13,474 nucleotides of DNA. Origin: Beroe ovata. Taxonomy: Eukaryota > Ctenophora > Nuda > Beroida > Beroidae. Where the stretch lies: contig CAMPET010000448.1 in assembly GCA_946803715.1 (NCBI GenBank), positions 2,257 to 15,730 on the forward strand. Reading direction: 5' to 3'. The notes under the pieces are model-generated. The model was given only the letters and a program-made list of their open reading frames with translations, had not been told where the DNA came from and did no database searches. Shown in pieces: positions 13,025-13,474 of this stretch. Position 1 is the first letter of the stretch, and each line of letters opens with the position of its first letter. Both the position numbers and the translations under genes were made by a program.

Positions 13025-13474
13025 ATATGCCGTCAAAATAAAGCTGCTACCTTTTTCGTTCCCGAGATATGAGCGTTAATTACTTTAATTGGTCAATTAA
13101 CTAATTGAGATATCGTAGACAAAAGTCATGGCAGTCTGATACACGCAACATTACCAACACTTTCATATGTTGTTAAAATGAACTGCTACCATTTCTCGTT
13201 TCTGAGATATGAGCGTTAATTAGTGTAATTGGTCAATTATCTAATTGAGATATCATAGACAAAAGTCACGGCATTGCTTGATACACACTCCATTACCAGA
13301 GCTTTCATATGCTGTCAAAATTAAGGTGCTACCAATTTCGGTTCCCGAGATATGAGCGCGTATTACTTTAATTGGTCAATTAACTAATTGAGATATCATA
13401 ATCGAAAGTCACGGCATTGCCTAATTCACGCAACATTACCGACGCCTTCATATGCCGTCAAAATTAAGGTGCTA
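13025..13474. repeat. Satellite array, about 141-bp unit, runs off the window
   Basis: Units start with ATATG at 13025, 13165, 13307 and 13450 (periods 140, 142, 143). Each holds GAGATATGAGCG and the AT palindrome-rich block AATTGGTCAATTA ... CTAATTGAGATATC. Units differ at many positions, so it is an older array. It is probably host satellite flanking the element, or tandem repeats near its end. Confidence 0.85.

Noticed and set aside
13025-13474. CRISPR-like array
   Set aside because: Units are about 141 bp and degenerate throughout, without short identical repeats and unique spacers; it is satellite DNA.

Overview
The window looks like animal (metazoan, probably invertebrate) nuclear DNA carrying most of a Maverick/Polinton element, the virus-like DNA transposons related to adintoviruses. 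The diagnostic set is all here: a retrovirus-type integrase with a C-terminal chromodomain, an FtsK/HerA-type packaging ATPase, a small basic virion-core-like protein, and a protein-primed-type family B DNA polymerase (pPolB). Spliceosomal introns, TATA boxes, an AATAAA signal, hAT-like MITEs and a satellite array argue for a eukaryotic chromosome rather than a free phage or plasmid. I cannot name the species. The element is cut by the left window edge: the major capsid and protease genes are not seen, and only the first 36 codons of a possible minor capsid gene are present.

Layout. (1) Bases 1-2470, minus strand, is a compact intronless array read leftwards: integrase, ATPase, core-like protein, a 103-aa unknown and the cut minor-capsid candidate, with overlaps or gaps of a few bases inside the array. 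(2) Bases 2495-5265, plus strand, hold a zinc-finger/coiled-coil protein gene followed by a small membrane-protein gene. This pair occurs twice, but the first membrane gene and the second coiled-coil gene are fused across a single undetermined base (3736), so an assembly join or collapsed tandem duplication is likely. (3) Bases 5299-6324, plus strand, hold a 13-codon micro-ORF, a Cys-rich helical protein and a protein resembling an RNase H-like/exonuclease-like family common in arthropod Polintons. (4) Bases 6325-7220 are mostly non-coding, with several hairpins and two tiny ORFs that have well-placed TATA boxes. (5) Bases 7249-12398, minus strand, are the polymerase gene, broken into at least 13 exons whose splice phases agree at all junctions but one. 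Its introns hold two hAT-like MITEs and a G-rich tract. (6) Bases 12399-13474 are non-coding: a TA microsatellite, a second undetermined base and a ~141-bp satellite array that runs off the right edge.

How it works together. By family knowledge, the integrase inserts the linear element, pPolB copies it and the ATPase would package it into capsids. The sequence itself adds a shared promoter design: TATA boxes placed 32-38 nt before the ATG at nine positions, one box apparently serving two divergent genes. The coiled-coil protein carries a triplicated SUMO-interaction-like motif. The visible integrase, ATPase and polymerase active-site motifs are intact, so the copy looks young or recently active, apart from the join at 3736 and one unexplained exon junction in the polymerase.
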